A stretch of 64,000 nt of DNA. It comes from Anaerolineae bacterium. GTDB lineage: Bacteria; Chloroflexota; Anaerolineae; Aggregatilineales; Phototrophicaceae. This document shows, one piece after another, positions 1-9,167 of this stretch. The position numbers and the translations under genes are program-made. Each line of letters opens with the position of its first letter. Position 1 is the stretch's first letter. The notes under the pieces are model-generated. The model ran no database searches. It had not been told where the DNA came from and saw only the letters and a program-made list of their open reading frames with translations. The DNA lies in assembly GCA_022822305.1 (NCBI GenBank), contig JAJEBY010000003.1, positions 310,001 through 374,000 on the forward strand, given 5' to 3'.

Positions 1-1609
1 TGAAGCCCTGAACGTTGCTGTTGATGGCCATCAGGAAATGACGCGCGTAGACCCAGATATCGGCCGCGTCGTCAACCAGAATCTGCTGGAGTTCTTTGTA
101 CATTTCGATGCGCGCGTCTACGTCCACGGTCACACGCGCCAGATCGATGAGCTCGTCCGCCCGCTCGTTTTTGTAGAAGGTGCAGCTATACCAAGCGCCC
201 CAATTGCTGGAGTGATACTGCGGGTAGAAAATGATCTCGGCATCCGGGTAATCGGAGGCGGCCCAGATCCAGTTGAAGTGCGCGGCCGTATCCGGCGCGT
301 TCAAGCGCCCGATGTATTCGCCGGCCGTGAGCCCTTCCACGTTCACGCTGATGCCCAGATGCTGGAGGCTGTTTTGCAGCACAAGACCGAAGTCTTGCTG
401 GATGGGCGCGCCGCCAACGTAGTTGAAGACCAGTTCGAGGCTGGCGGGATCGTAGCCCGACATTTCCAAATTTTCGCGGGCGAGATCGAGATTGGTATCG
501 TAGGGGCTGATATCGATTTGACCGGGGAAGCCCTTGGGCACGGGGCTGGTCAAGCGGGTGCCGTTTCCATTGAGCACACCCTGAATGGCGGCTTCGTAAT
601 CAAAGGCGTAGCTCATGGCTCGGCGGAAATGGACGTTGCTGGTCGGCTCCTTCTGATTGTTCATCTTGACCATGCCCGGCGACAGCGTGACTTGTTCGAT
701 GACATCGATATTGGGCGATGCCGCGACCAGTTCGTAGTCGATTTGGGTGAGCCGGTCGGTCATGTGCACCTGTCCGTTTTCCAGGAGTTGGCGCAGCGTG
801 GCCGGTTCGCGATGAATCTCGTATACCCAGCCGGTGAGATGCTCGGCGGGCCAGCCTTTGAAGTAGTCCTCGAACCAGCGATGAACGATGCGCACGGCGG
901 GATCAAATTCTTCGATGTAGAAGGGTCCCGAGCCGGCGTCATTGTCGCGCATCCAGGCCCGGCCCCAATCGCCGTCTACCTCATTGGCGCGGACGAGATC
1001 TTCGTTGACGATGTAGAGCCAGGGCAAGGTGAACAAGAAGGGACCGAACTGCTTCTTCAGCGTCAGCTTGACGGTCACATCATCGACGACTTCGATTTGC
1101 TCGGGATCAACGGTATCCGCCCAGAGGAAGGAGGGCGAATCTCCCATGGCCAGCATACGTTCAAAGGTGTATTTGACATCGGAAGCTGTCAGCGTGGACC
1201 CATCGTGGAATTTGACATTTTCTTCGAGATGGAAGGTCCATTCCAAGCCGTCGTCGGAGACGTCGTAGCCTTTGGCCAGATGATTGACGACTTGCGGGGG
1301 CACGCCTTCAAATCTGAACAGGGCGTCATAGACGTTGTCATCGACATAGCGGGACCAAAGCGTATAGCCGACGGCGGGATCGATGGATTCCATTTCGTGA
1401 GTGGCGCCGTAGACAACGACCGCGTCGGCCATATCATCCTGGGCGAGCAGAGACGAAGCCGGCATCAATAAGGATGAGCTGGCCGCAACGCCGGCGCCCA
1501 ACATGCCCGTGTACTTCAGAAAGTCTCGCCGCGACAGCATACGGAGGTCGCTGGGATCCACGGTTGAATGCTCTGGTTGGTAACGTATCACTCGTTTTTC
1601 TTCACTCAT
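1..1609 (-). CDS. ABC transporter family-5 substrate-binding protein, Tat-exported, 3' end missing
   Basis: This minus-strand frame is open for 536 codons from the ATG at 1609 to the window edge, so the C-terminus is missing. The N-terminus carries a textbook twin-arginine signal, LSRRDFLKYTG, followed by an Ala/Gly/Ser-rich stretch and a probable cleavage after ASSLLAQ, so the protein is exported folded. The mature part reads like DppA/OppA-type (SBP_bac_5) proteins: a YDALFRFEG segment, then DDGLEWTFHLEENVKFHDG and LTASDVKYTFERML. An AAAGGAG ribosome site lies at 1616-1624. The ligand may be a peptide, a glycoside or another solute; the family does not tell. The transport partners would lie left of the window. 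The upstream GntR gene reads in the same direction and may control it. Confidence 0.88.
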   Translation of the reverse strand, partial: MSEEKRVIRYQPEHSTVDPSDLRMLSRRDFLKYTGMLGAGVAASSSLLMPASSLLAQDDMADAVVVYGATHEMESIDPAVGYTLWSRYVDDNVYDALFRFEGVPPQVVNHLAKGYDVSDDGLEWTFHLEENVKFHDGSTLTASDVKYTFERMLAMGDSPSFLWADTVDPEQIEVVDDVTVKLTLKKQFGPFLFTLPWLYIVNEDLVRANEVDGDWGRAWMRDNDAGSGPFYIEEFDPAVRIVHRWFEDYFKGWPAEHLTGWVYEIHREPATLRQLLENGQVHMTDRLTQIDYELVAASPNIDVIEQVTLSPGMVKMNNQKEPTSNVHFRRAMSYAFDYEAAIQGVLNGNGTRLTSPVPKGFPGQIDISPYDTNLDLARENLEMSGYDPASLELVFNYVGGAPIQQDFGLVLQNSLQHLGISVNVEGLTAGEYIGRLNAPDTAAHFNWIWAASDYPDAEIIFYPQYHSSNWGAWYSCTFYKNERADELIDLARVTVDVDARIEMYKELQQILVDDAADIWVYARHFLMAINSNVQGF

Positions 1610-1731
1610 GTTGGCAACTCCTTTTGGCAGAAAACTATTCAATGCTTACGATCTCTTAAGCCACTTCTACTTATGCCATAGACGCGCCACCTCCGTTTGC
1701 TATCCGCAACCCACATACAATTGGCGATCGA

Positions 1732-2445
1732 TTATTTCAGACGTTTGACTACCTCCTTCGAATCTTGCAGGTGTTGCAGCATGGCCTCGGCGGCCGCTCG
1801 CGAATCGCGCCGTTCCAGCGCCTCGACCACCGTACAGTGCTGCTGCCAGGATATGTAAATGCGATCCGGCTGTCGAAAGAAGGCATAGCGCGCATCCAGC
1901 AGCGCGTGACTGATACTGTCGCTCAGTTCGATCAGAAAGTTGTTTTGCGACATCTCGCTGACGAGCTGGTGAAATTCGATATCGGCTTCAATGGCGCCGT
2001 CAACATCATTGGTGTCGGCGCTGCCTTTCATTTTGCTCAGGGTCAACGCGCATTGTTGAAGGTCGTCCGCGCTCGCCTTTTGAGCGGCCAGGGCCGCCGC
2101 TTTGGCCTCGAGCGCCTCGCGAACATCCAGGAGTTCCAACATTTCTTGCTGCGTATTGGTCAGCAGCGCCGTCCACTCGGCGGGAAGCGCGCCGGCATCA
2201 GTCTGGACAACAAAGGCGCCGATACCAGTCCTGACTTCGATCAAGCCAAGCGCCTCCAACACGCGAAAGGCTTCGCGCAGCGAGGCTCGGCTGACAGACA
2301 GCAGCTTCATCAGGGCGCGCTCGGAGGGAAGTTTGTCGCCGGGTTTGAGCCGGCCTTCTTTGATAAGCGCCTTGATCTGCCCTACCGCTTTGTCCGAGAG
2401 CCGGTCGGAAACGATTGGCTGGAACATGCCTGCGTCCAATGTCAT
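1732..2445 (-). CDS. GntR-family transcriptional regulator, FadR subfamily (FCD domain)
   Basis: This 237-residue protein has an N-terminal winged helix (about residues 10-75) with the GntR signature: IKEGRLKPGDKLPSERAL, then LSVSRASLREAFRVLEALGL and RTGIGAFV. The remainder is an all-helical FCD ligand-binding domain (about residues 95-225) of normal length for the FadR group. Such proteins usually repress catabolic operons and release DNA when bound to a carboxylic or sugar acid. The gene lies between the acid-sugar kinase/PdxA2 pair and the truncated binding protein, all on the same strand, so these are its likely targets. A palindrome of the FadR type overlaps its own promoter, which suggests autoregulation. 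An AAAGGG ribosome site precedes the chosen ATG. Confidence 0.92.
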   Translation of the reverse strand: MTLDAGMFQPIVSDRLSDKAVGQIKALIKEGRLKPGDKLPSERALMKLLSVSRASLREAFRVLEALGLIEVRTGIGAFVVQTDAGALPAEWTALLTNTQQEMLELLDVREALEAKAAALAAQKASADDLQQCALTLSKMKGSADTNDVDGAIEADIEFHQLVSEMSQNNFLIELSDSISHALLDARYAFFRQPDRIYISWQQHCTVVEALERRDSRAAAEAMLQHLQDSKEVVKRLK

Positions 2446-2555
2446 GGCGCCCTTTCGCGCGCTAGCCCGAAACTCGTCTGCTGACGAGCCGGAGAAAATG
2501 AAGGTGATATGCGGACATGCGTACGTTTTGCCGGCTGCGTTTGTCCGTCTATCCG

Positions 2556-2594
2556 CTGGTATGACCAGTATACCGCAATTGGCGACGAATGCAA
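2556..2594 (-). promoter_or_regulatory. Promoter with overlapping FadR-type operator upstream of the gntR gene
   Basis: Read on the minus strand, TTGCAT (2589-2594) and TATACT (2567-2572) are separated by 16 nt and fit sigma-70 -35/-10 boxes. The 13-bp perfect palindrome CTGGT-ATG-ACCAG (2556-2568) overlaps the end of the -10 box. It matches the TGGTnnnACCA core bound by FadR-type GntR proteins. A repressor bound there would block the promoter, about 115 nt upstream of the gntR ATG. The pairing of the site with the adjacent regulator is inferred. Confidence 0.65.
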
Positions 2595-2677
2595 AAGGAC
2601 TTCAAGCGCGGTCAAGTGTGGGGCTTGGCGCTTTGAATCTGAGCAAATCTGTAAACTGCCGCTGGTAGATGCCGATT

Positions 2678-3850
2678 TTACGATTGTAAAGCGCGATGAA
2701 GGGACCGTTCCGTGCCGAATCCTCCGGCCTTGGTCACGACGATGCGATCTTTGGTCAGTCCATCTTGCCAACGTCCGACGGCGATACCCGGTTCAATTGC
2801 GCCCAGGAGTCGGATACGCGTTGCGCCGAGGGCACGAGCCACGGTCTGGGCAGTGTCGCCGCCGGACAAGACCAACGCCCGCGCATGGCAACGCATGAGC
2901 AGCAAACGCGCGATCTCCGCCATTTGCGCTGATATAGTTTGTGGCTCCAGCGGCAGGTCATAGTCTGGCGTAGTCAGGATCAGCGCCCCCGTCTTGGACA
3001 TGGTCGCGCATAGTCCGTCCAGGAATGTCTCTGGAGCATTGATCATCTGTGTGGCCGAGACTTCGACAAGCGCCATGCCCTGCGCCGCTGCGAAGGCGAT
3101 TTGCTTTCGGCTCGCTGGATGTCTGCTGCCGATTAGGGCCAGAATGGCGCCGGAAGCGGGAAGAACCGCGCTGGGCGCTAGCGGCGGATACGCTGGAGAC
3201 AGGGCTTTTGCCAGCGCTTTAGCCAGCCCGGCTGAACCGCAAAACAGGGGAATATCGCTGGCCAGGGCAGCGGCGGCCAGCGCGTCGAGGTCGTCGTCGG
3301 TCACGGCGTCGGCCAGGTAGATTTGCTTTGATCCCAAGTCGCTTGATTGCGCGCCGGTCGCCAAATGGGCGACGACTGGGAAACGCCGGCGGAAGATTTG
3401 GCGCAGGTCGCCGGTCTGGACTTGATGCCGGAATGTTGATTCCTTCAGCGGTCGTCCATATACCAGCTGCTGACCGTCAAGCGTGGCGCGTCCTTGGCCG
3501 GGATAGGCGGGCGCAACGAGGGCGTGATCGACAGCCATTGCCCGCATGGCGCCGGCCAGCGCATGCGCCGGATGTCCGCGCAAGGTGGAATCAATCTTTT
3601 GATAAACCAAAGTCTCAGAGCCTTTGGCAATGACGCCCCGCAGCAGCTCGTAGCTGCGCGCTTCGGTGTCGCCGGCCGAGCTATGCCGGGTATGGGTGAC
3701 AAGCGCAATTGCGCCGGAATCCGGCAAGTTCTGAGTATTCAAGCAGATATGTGTGGGAATGCCGGCCTCGGCAAAATACATACCCGAATCCGCGGCGCCG
3801 GTGAGATCATCAGCCGCGATAATTATCCGCTCATGGACGGGAGGCATCAC
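2678..3850 (-). CDS. Four-carbon acid sugar kinase family protein (DUF1537)
   Basis: This 390-residue protein opens with RIIIAADDLTGAADSGMYF, the N-terminal motif of the DUF1537 kinases that phosphorylate D-threonate, erythronate, 3-oxo-tetronates and related acids. A C-terminal nucleotide-binding half carries LVLSGGDTAQTVARALG and ends with a GIAVGRWQDG...VVTKAGGFG segment, as in the family. The start overlaps the stop of the upstream pdxA-like gene by 4 nt, so the two are translationally coupled. In characterised pairs the kinase makes 4-phospho-D-threonate (or -erythronate) and the PdxA2 partner oxidises it to dihydroxyacetone phosphate and CO2. The exact substrate cannot be read from sequence. 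Confidence 0.93.
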   Translation of the reverse strand: MMPPVHERIIIAADDLTGAADSGMYFAEAGIPTHICLNTQNLPDSGAIALVTHTRHSSAGDTEARSYELLRGVIAKGSETLVYQKIDSTLRGHPAHALAGAMRAMAVDHALVAPAYPGQGRATLDGQQLVYGRPLKESTFRHQVQTGDLRQIFRRRFPVVAHLATGAQSSDLGSKQIYLADAVTDDDLDALAAAALASDIPLFCGSAGLAKALAKALSPAYPPLAPSAVLPASGAILALIGSRHPASRKQIAFAAAQGMALVEVSATQMINAPETFLDGLCATMSKTGALILTTPDYDLPLEPQTISAQMAEIARLLLMRCHARALVLSGGDTAQTVARALGATRIRLLGAIEPGIAVGRWQDGLTKDRIVVTKAGGFGTERSLHRALQS

Positions 3851-4860
3851 TTGACCTGTCGCGCATTCACCATTTGCACAGCGACAGCGATGGCTTGAAC
3901 GAGGCTGGTTTCGCTGGCTTGGCCCGTGCCGGCGATGTCAAATGCGGTGCCGTGATCGACCGATGTGCGAATGATGGGCAGACCGATGGTGACATTCACG
4001 CCGGTATCGAAGGCCAGGAGTTTCATCGGGATATGCCCCTGATCGTGGTACATGGCCACCACAATGTCGTACTCGCCTTTGACCGCCCGCATGAAAACGG
4101 TGTCCGGCGGCTGCGGCGCGGATACAGACCAACCGCGCTGCCGAGCGATTTCGATGGCGGGTTCTATCTCGCGCGCTTCCTGATCGCCGAAGAGACCGTG
4201 CTCGCCCGCATGGGGATTGAGGCCGGCGACAGCGATGCGCGGCCCATCGATTCCCAAATCCAGGCAAGACTGATGCGCCAGCTCGATCACTTCCAGCACG
4301 CGAGCGGTGGTAACGCGCCGGATGGCCTCTTCGAGAGCCACATGCGTGCTGACGTGGACGATTCGCAGTTTTTCCGCCACCAGCAGCATGCTATAGCGTT
4401 CCGCTTTAGTGCGTTCCGCCAGCAATTCCGTGTGTCCAGCGTAATGGAAGCCGGCCAGGTTGATGGCTTCTTTGTTGATGGGACCGGTAACGATGGCATC
4501 TACTTGCTGGGCCAGCGCCAGGTCACAGGCTCTGAAGATGTATTCAACTGATGCCTTGCCAGAGATCGCGCTGACTTGGCCGGGCGGACAATTGGACGGA
4601 TCCGCATTTTGCAGATCGAGCAGCGACAAGGCGGCGGCCGCGTACAAGGCGTCCTGCGCGTCTACGACAAGGTTCAGGCCGACATGATGAAGACCGGTGA
4701 ATTGGCGGGCCCGTTCGAGAATACGCAGGTCGCCGATGATTAGCGGCCGGCAGATCTCGAAGACGTCGCGCCGCTGCGATATTTTGAGCGCGATTTCCGG
4801 TCCGATTCCGGAGGGGTCGCCCATGGTGATGGCGATCAAGGGTTTCGAGCGGGTAGTCAC
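3847..4860 (-). CDS. pdxA2: PdxA2-type 4-phospho-D-threonate/erythronate 3-dehydrogenase
   Basis: This 337-residue protein is full length for the PdxA family of NAD-dependent, divalent-metal-dependent oxidative decarboxylases. Visible signatures are ITMGDPSGIGPEIALK at the N-terminus, TGPINKEAINLAGFHYAGHT, HVSTHVALEEAI, GLNPHAGEHGLFG, AMYHDQGHIPMKLL and TSVDHGTAFDIAGTG, which carry the metal and phosphate ligands. PdxA proper makes vitamin B6 from 4-phosphohydroxy-L-threonine. The tight coupling to a DUF1537 kinase and a catabolic GntR regulator instead points to the PdxA2 branch, which degrades C4 acid sugars. Assignment to the branch rests on context. Confidence 0.9.
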   Translation of the reverse strand: MTTRSKPLIAITMGDPSGIGPEIALKISQRRDVFEICRPLIIGDLRILERARQFTGLHHVGLNLVVDAQDALYAAAALSLLDLQNADPSNCPPGQVSAISGKASVEYIFRACDLALAQQVDAIVTGPINKEAINLAGFHYAGHTELLAERTKAERYSMLLVAEKLRIVHVSTHVALEEAIRRVTTARVLEVIELAHQSCLDLGIDGPRIAVAGLNPHAGEHGLFGDQEAREIEPAIEIARQRGWSVSAPQPPDTVFMRAVKGEYDIVVAMYHDQGHIPMKLLAFDTGVNVTIGLPIIRTSVDHGTAFDIAGTGQASETSLVQAIAVAVQMVNARQVK

Positions 4861-4887
4861 CAGAATTCGTTCGCAGTCGAATTATTC

Positions 4888-6183
4888 TCAGTCTTCAATC
4901 GCCTGATTGGCAAGCACACGCAGCTCGCGCCGGATGGGATATGACGACGAGGGCAGCAACTGTGTCAAGAAGATGACGGTCATTTCTTCCAACGGATCTA
5001 TCCAGAAGGCTGTGCTGGCGGCGCCGCCCCAAGCGAATTCGCCGGGCGAGCCGAGGATATGAGCAGCGGTTGGATCGAGCAAAACTGCCCCGCCTAGTCC
5101 AAAGCCGATGCCATCGTGACGCGTTTCGGTGCGGATGCCGCCGCGGCGCAAGTTGTAACGATGGCCGAGACGAACGCCGACAGCGGATTCGCGCGATTCG
5201 CCGTGCAGGATATAACCCATGCCGGACAGATCGACGCCGTCGGGCAGATGGTTGCGGGTCATCAGCTCCACGGTTTTGCGCCCCAGGATGCGCGCGCCAT
5301 CGAGTTCGCCATTGTTTAGCAGCATCTGGCAGAAGCGCAGGTAGTCGCCGGCGGTTGAGACCAATCCGCCGCCGCCCGAAAGCGGCTTGGGCGGCTTCAA
5401 GAATATGCTGTCCTGCGGTTTGTCTGTGAGGCGAAAGCCGTCGCCGTCACGTTCGTAGCAGGCCGCGAAGCGATGCGCTTGATGCGGCGGAACCACAAAG
5501 CCCGTATCCACCATGCCCAGCGGGTCCAGGATATGTTCGGCGAAGAAGCGATCGAGCGATTGTCCGGAGATGACTTCGATCAAATGCCCTAATACATCGG
5601 TCGCAACGCTGTAGTTCCAGCGCGTCCCGGGCGAGAATAGCAACGGCAACTCTGAGAGATTGTCCATCATCGCTTGGAGTGACATGCCCGCGCCATGATG
5701 ATCGAAGAATTCTCGCTGACGATACATGGCGTCGACGGGATGCGCGTGCAGAAAATCATAGGTGAAACCGGCCGTGTGGGTCAGCAAATCGCGGACGGTT
5801 AGTTCTCGCTCGGGCGGGACCGTCCGGTAGTTGTCCGCATCGCCGGATTCGAAAACTTCAAGGTCTTTGAAACCCGGAATGAACTCTGACGCCGGATCAT
5901 CGAGCTGCAGCAGGGCACGCTCGTAGAGCATCATGATGCCGACCGAAGTGATGGGCTTGGTCATGGAATAGATGCGGAAAATGGTGTCGTCTTCGATGGG
6001 GCGCCCGGCATCGACATCGCGCAAACCGTAGCGATGGAGATAGGCGGCTTTTCCGCGGCGGGCGATCAAGACCAGGTAGCCCGGCAGCTTGCCATCATCG
6101 ACGTAGCGGTCGAAGTGAGCGGCAATGCGATTCAGGCGCGGGTTGGATAGCCCGACAGCTTCGGGGCGCGTCATTTCGATCAT
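4888..6183 (-). CDS. Serine hydrolase, beta-lactamase class C / esterase family
   Basis: This 431-residue protein belongs to the penicillin-binding-protein-like serine hydrolases. The nucleophile motif SxxK is visible in [16 protein letters not shown] (around residue 70). The tyrosine of the second motif lies in [15 protein letters not shown], and a C-terminal [15 protein letters not shown] segment stands where the HxG/KTG box is expected. There is no obvious signal peptide, so it is probably a cytoplasmic esterase, lactonase or peptidase rather than a true beta-lactamase. It follows the acid-sugar kinase/PdxA2 pair in the same direction with only 27 nt between genes. The substrate is unknown. 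Confidence 0.9.
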   Translation of the reverse strand: MIEMTRPEAVGLSNPRLNRIAAHFDRYVDDGKLPGYLVLIARRGKAAYLHRYGLRDVDAGRPIEDDTIFRIYSMTKPITSVGIMMLYERALLQLDDPASEFIPGFKDLEVFESGDADNYRTVPPERELTVRDLLTHTAGFTYDFLHAHPVDAMYRQREFFDHHGAGMSLQAMMDNLSELPLLFSPGTRWNYSVATDVLGHLIEVISGQSLDRFFAEHILDPLGMVDTGFVVPPHQAHRFAACYERDGDGFRLTDKPQDSIFLKPPKPLSGGGGLVSTAGDYLRFCQMLLNNGELDGARILGRKTVELMTRNHLPDGVDLSGMGYILHGESRESAVGVRLGHRYNLRRGGIRTETRHDGIGFGLGGAVLLDPTAAHILGSPGEFAWGGAASTAFWIDPLEEMTVIFLTQLLPSSSYPIRRELRVLANQAIED

Positions 6184-6258
6184 TGGTCGGATTCTCCTGC
6201 CGGATGATGGCTGTTCATCGGTTGGTCCTGTGAAAGCTGAAATCAGCGCCGCTTCCGC

Positions 6259-7227
6259 TTAATCGCCCTCCAGCAGCTGGAGCATTTTCAGCAGCTGCAG
6301 GTCGCGCCAGGTTTTGATCTGCTCCATGTCCGCGCCCGCCAGTTCGGCTTCCATTTGCTCGGCGGAGATTTTCGCCCATTGGCGGGCGTTTTCCGGCGTG
6401 CGCGGCGGCGCTTCACGTTCGACTCGCGATGGAATGTCGTCCTCCAAACTGTGGTCGAGCTTCCTGTCGACCATGGTATCTTGCAAGCCGCCGGGACTGG
6501 TGAACATGCCCACCATGAAGGGTCCCATCAGCGCCAGACGCAAGCCCGGCCCTTTGCGGAAGGCGAGATCGATTTCCGCAGCTGTGGCGACGCCGTTGCC
6601 GACCAGCCACATTGCTTCGCGATAGAGCACGGCCTGCATGTGGTTGACAATATGGCCGCGGCATTCCTTGCGCGCCACTACCGGCGTCCGGCCCATGCGC
6701 GCCATGAAGTCACGCGTCAGCGCTACGGTTTCGGCGGAGGTCGCCTCGCCGGGCACAATTTCGACGCCGGGCACGATGTGCGGCGGGTTGTAGGGGTGGG
6801 CCACTACGCAGCGTTCCGGATGCGTCGTCGCGCTCTGGATTTCAGTCATCAGCATGGCGCTGGTGCTGGACGCGAGGACGACTTCGGGGCGGGTGTGACG
6901 GTCCAGATCGCGATAGATCTGCCGCTTGATTCGGTAGCGCTCGGGTCCGGATTCCTGCACGTAGTCCGCATCGCGAACGGCTTGGGCCAGGTCAGTAGTA
7001 GTCGTGATGCGGTCGAGAGCGGCGGTAGCGGCGGCTTCTGTCATGACCCCAGCGTCGACGAGGGCAGCGTAGGCGCGCGGCAATTCCGCGTTTGCCAAGC
7101 CAAGCGCGTCGTCAGAGACGTCATAGATCGTGACGTGAAGACCGTGCTGCGCGAAGAGGACGGCCCATGAAGCGCCGACCGTGCCGCCGCCGACGCAAGC
7201 GACATTCTTGATTTCATCCGGTTTCAT
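6259..7227 (-). CDS. 3-hydroxyacyl-CoA dehydrogenase-family NAD oxidoreductase (lambda-crystallin / L-gulonate dehydrogenase type)
   Basis: The chosen ATG at 7227 is preceded by GGGGAGAAG at ribosome-site distance. The frame extends further upstream only through hairpin-repeat DNA. The 322-residue product starts with a Rossmann motif, VACVGGGTVGASWAVLFA, followed by DADYVQESGPE, LASSTSAMLMTEIQ and AHPYNPPHIVPGVEIVPG. These match the 3HCDH family branch that includes L-gulonate 3-dehydrogenase, carnitine dehydrogenase and lambda-crystallin. The C-terminal domain has GHIVNHMQAVLYREAMWLV. The sugar-type operon suggests oxidation of a hydroxy acid rather than fatty-acid oxidation, which is an inference. 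Confidence 0.9.
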   Translation of the reverse strand: MKPDEIKNVACVGGGTVGASWAVLFAQHGLHVTIYDVSDDALGLANAELPRAYAALVDAGVMTEAAATAALDRITTTTDLAQAVRDADYVQESGPERYRIKRQIYRDLDRHTRPEVVLASSTSAMLMTEIQSATTHPERCVVAHPYNPPHIVPGVEIVPGEATSAETVALTRDFMARMGRTPVVARKECRGHIVNHMQAVLYREAMWLVGNGVATAAEIDLAFRKGPGLRLALMGPFMVGMFTSPGGLQDTMVDRKLDHSLEDDIPSRVEREAPPRTPENARQWAKISAEQMEAELAGADMEQIKTWRDLQLLKMLQLLEGD

Positions 7228-7275
7228 TGCTTGCTTCTCCCCATTCGTGTTCGTGATGGTGAACGACCTGGATTT

Positions 7276-7343
7276 GGGCGGTTCACAGAGTCGCCGCTGC
7301 ATTCGTTTGCGCGCTGGCGGGCAACCTGATAGGTCGCCCCTAC
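7276..7343 (+). repeat. Two tandem copies of the GGGCG...CGCCCCTAC hairpin repeat (one degenerate)
   Basis: Copy one (7276-7300) reads GGGCG-GTTC-ACA-GAGT-CGCC and ends in a decayed GCTGC tail. Copy two (7318-7343) reads GGGC-AACCT-GAT-AGGT-CGCCC and ends CCCTAC. The two GGGC starts are 43 nt apart, and the linker (attcgtttgcgcgctgg) resembles the linkers of the array near 29200. Both copies lie between two same-strand genes. Confidence 0.75.
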
Positions 7344-7400
7344 GATTATCCCTACAGATGTTGCTCTGCATAGCGCCGTTGGGCAAAACGAGTATGGAGT

Positions 7401-8360
7401 TTAGACTTTGGGCCGGAAGCGATAATTGGGATCTATGCTTGCTTTGGGACCCAGGGTGTTGCGCAGGATGCCGATCCCTTCCACTTCCAGCTCTACCTCA
7501 TCGCCGGGCTGCAAATAGCGCGCGGACTCGATGCCCAGCTGGATCGCCTCGGGGATTGAGCCGCCGGAGACCGTGCCGCTGCCCAGCACATCGCCTGGAA
7601 CAATGCGGCTGTCTTTGGAGGCGCGCTCGACGAAATCGCCCCAGCTGTGATAGGCTGCGCCGCCATCGCCATCGTCCAGCCAGACCTCGCCGTTGACGCG
7701 CGCCGCGCATTTTACCTGTAGCCTGCAGTCTTGCAGGTAAGGCGCCATCTCGTCCGTGGTCACAAGCCAGGGACCGAGCGTGGTGGCGGCGTCTTTGCCT
7801 TTGGCGGGCCCCAAGCCAACCGCCATCTCATCAAATTGCAGATCGCGCGCGCTCCAGTCGTTGAAGACGCAGAAGCCGGCGATATAGTCCAAGGCATCGG
7901 CAGCCGCAATGTCGCTGCCCTCGCGCCCGATGACGCAGCCCAGTTCAAGTTCGTAGTCGAGCCGATCGCTGGCCGCCGGGAAGGGCACCACATCGTCAGG
8001 TCCGAAGATGCGCAAGGTATTGGAGAAGTAGAATATGGGCAGGCGATACCAGGCTTCGTGCAGGGCGCGGCTGCCGTGGCCGCTGGCGTGATCTTCGAAG
8101 CTGAAAAAGTCGCGCACGGTCGGCGGTTGGAGTATGGGCGAGCGCAGCCGAACCGATGGCAGAGGCAGAGCGGGCGCGGGGACGTCACGCGCCAGGGCAT
8201 CACGCAGGCGGTCTATGGGCGAATCGCCGAGCTCGAGCAGGGCGCGGACATCGCGCAGGGTCTGGTCGACGCCGAGCAAGGCAGTCACATCAAGAACCAG
8301 GTTGTCTCGCAGAACGCCGCAGCGCGGACCGTTTCCGATGTCGTAGGTCAGCAGTTTCAT
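7401..8360 (-). CDS. Fumarylacetoacetate hydrolase family protein
   Basis: This 319-residue protein has the FAH-family core in its C-terminal two thirds. FFSFEDHASGHG marks the active-site start, DYELELGCVIGREG carries the acidic metal ligands, and GFCVFNDWSARDLQ the next acidic ligand. VPGDVLGSGTVSGGSIPEA and the late LQPGDEVELEVEGIGIL segment complete the fold. Family members hydrolyse C-C bonds in 3-keto acids, decarboxylate oxaloacetate or hydrate 2-oxo acids using Mg or Mn. In sugar-acid operons such proteins often process a 2-keto-3-deoxy or diketo acid, and that is the most likely role here. It lies 6 nt from the upstream ThuA-like gene, so the two are co-transcribed. Confidence 0.92.
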   Translation of the reverse strand: MKLLTYDIGNGPRCGVLRDNLVLDVTALLGVDQTLRDVRALLELGDSPIDRLRDALARDVPAPALPLPSVRLRSPILQPPTVRDFFSFEDHASGHGSRALHEAWYRLPIFYFSNTLRIFGPDDVVPFPAASDRLDYELELGCVIGREGSDIAAADALDYIAGFCVFNDWSARDLQFDEMAVGLGPAKGKDAATTLGPWLVTTDEMAPYLQDCRLQVKCAARVNGEVWLDDGDGGAAYHSWGDFVERASKDSRIVPGDVLGSGTVSGGSIPEAIQLGIESARYLQPGDEVELEVEGIGILRNTLGPKASIDPNYRFRPKV

Positions 8361-8366
8361 ATTCGG

Positions 8367-9164
8367 TTAATCCAGATTCTCGAGCGGCGGATGATCGCCG
8401 AAGATCAGTTCGGGACCGTCGGCGGGCGCCGCCCAGCGGACAGCGTTGGTGATGACCTGCAGCACCTCGGGCTGGTAATAGATCGGCAGCGTTTCGTGGC
8501 CGGGCCGGAAGTAGAAGACTTTGCCGCGTCCGCGATGATAGCAGCAGCCGCTGCGGAAGACCTCCCCACCCTGGAACCAACTGACGAAGACCAGCGTATC
8601 GGGAGCGGGCACATCAAAGGGCTCGCCGTACATCTCGGTTTGCGGAATCTCGAAGTATTCGGGCAGGCCGCGCGCGATGGGATGACCTTGCTCGATCACC
8701 CAGAGGCGTTCTTTCTCGTCCGCCTCGCGCGTTTTGAGCATGCAGGTGGTACCCATCAAGGTCTTGAAAATCTTGGAATAATGCCCGGAATGCAACACGA
8801 TGAGCCCCATGCCGCCCATATTCACGCGTTCGCGCACGCGGTCGACGATTTCGTCGTCGACCTGATCGTGCGCGATGTGGCCCCACCAAGTCAGGACATC
8901 GGTGTCGTCCAGAACCGCATCGGACAGACCGTGCTCGGGTTCATCGAGCGTTGCCACGCGCACCGCGAATCCTTGTTGGCTCAGGTGATCGGCGATGACC
9001 TTGTGCATGCCGTCACGGTAGACGCGCTGCACGCCTTCAGTCGCGCGAATGGCGTGATCTTCGCTGAAACCGTAGTTCATCACGCGCGATTTGACATCGG
9101 CGTGACGCCGCGGATTCTCGTGCCAGAATTCGTTCCATACGGTCACGCGAATTGGCGCTGACAT
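8367..9164 (-). CDS. ThuA-like domain protein, copy 1
   Basis: This 265-residue protein belongs to the ThuA (trehalose-utilisation) family, a class-I-glutamine-amidotransferase-like fold. Recognisable pieces are [14 protein letters not shown] at the N-terminus, [55 protein letters not shown], and a C-terminal [18 protein letters not shown]. The family is linked to metabolism of trehalose, sucrose and 3-keto-glycosides, but the chemistry is poorly defined. A second copy lies at 10238-10987, and each copy is directly downstream of a sugar-isomerase-fold gene. Only 3 nt separate it from its partner at 9168-10043. Confidence 0.9.
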   Translation of the reverse strand: MSAPIRVTVWNEFWHENPRRHADVKSRVMNYGFSEDHAIRATEGVQRVYRDGMHKVIADHLSQQGFAVRVATLDEPEHGLSDAVLDDTDVLTWWGHIAHDQVDDEIVDRVRERVNMGGMGLIVLHSGHYSKIFKTLMGTTCMLKTREADEKERLWVIEQGHPIARGLPEYFEIPQTEMYGEPFDVPAPDTLVFVSWFQGGEVFRSGCCYHRGRGKVFYFRPGHETLPIYYQPEVLQVITNAVRWAAPADGPELIFGDHPPLENLD

Positions 9165-9167
9165 GGG

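Noticed and set aside
38..1471. Long plus-strand reading frame opposite the truncated binding protein
   Set aside because: The minus strand encodes a clear Tat-signal binding protein through the same region; the plus-strand product has no recognisable domain and is a GC-rich mirror frame.
7731..9161. 476-codon plus-strand frame over the FAH-family and ThuA-like genes
   Set aside because: Both minus-strand genes have strong family motifs and ribosome-site spacing; the plus frame has none.
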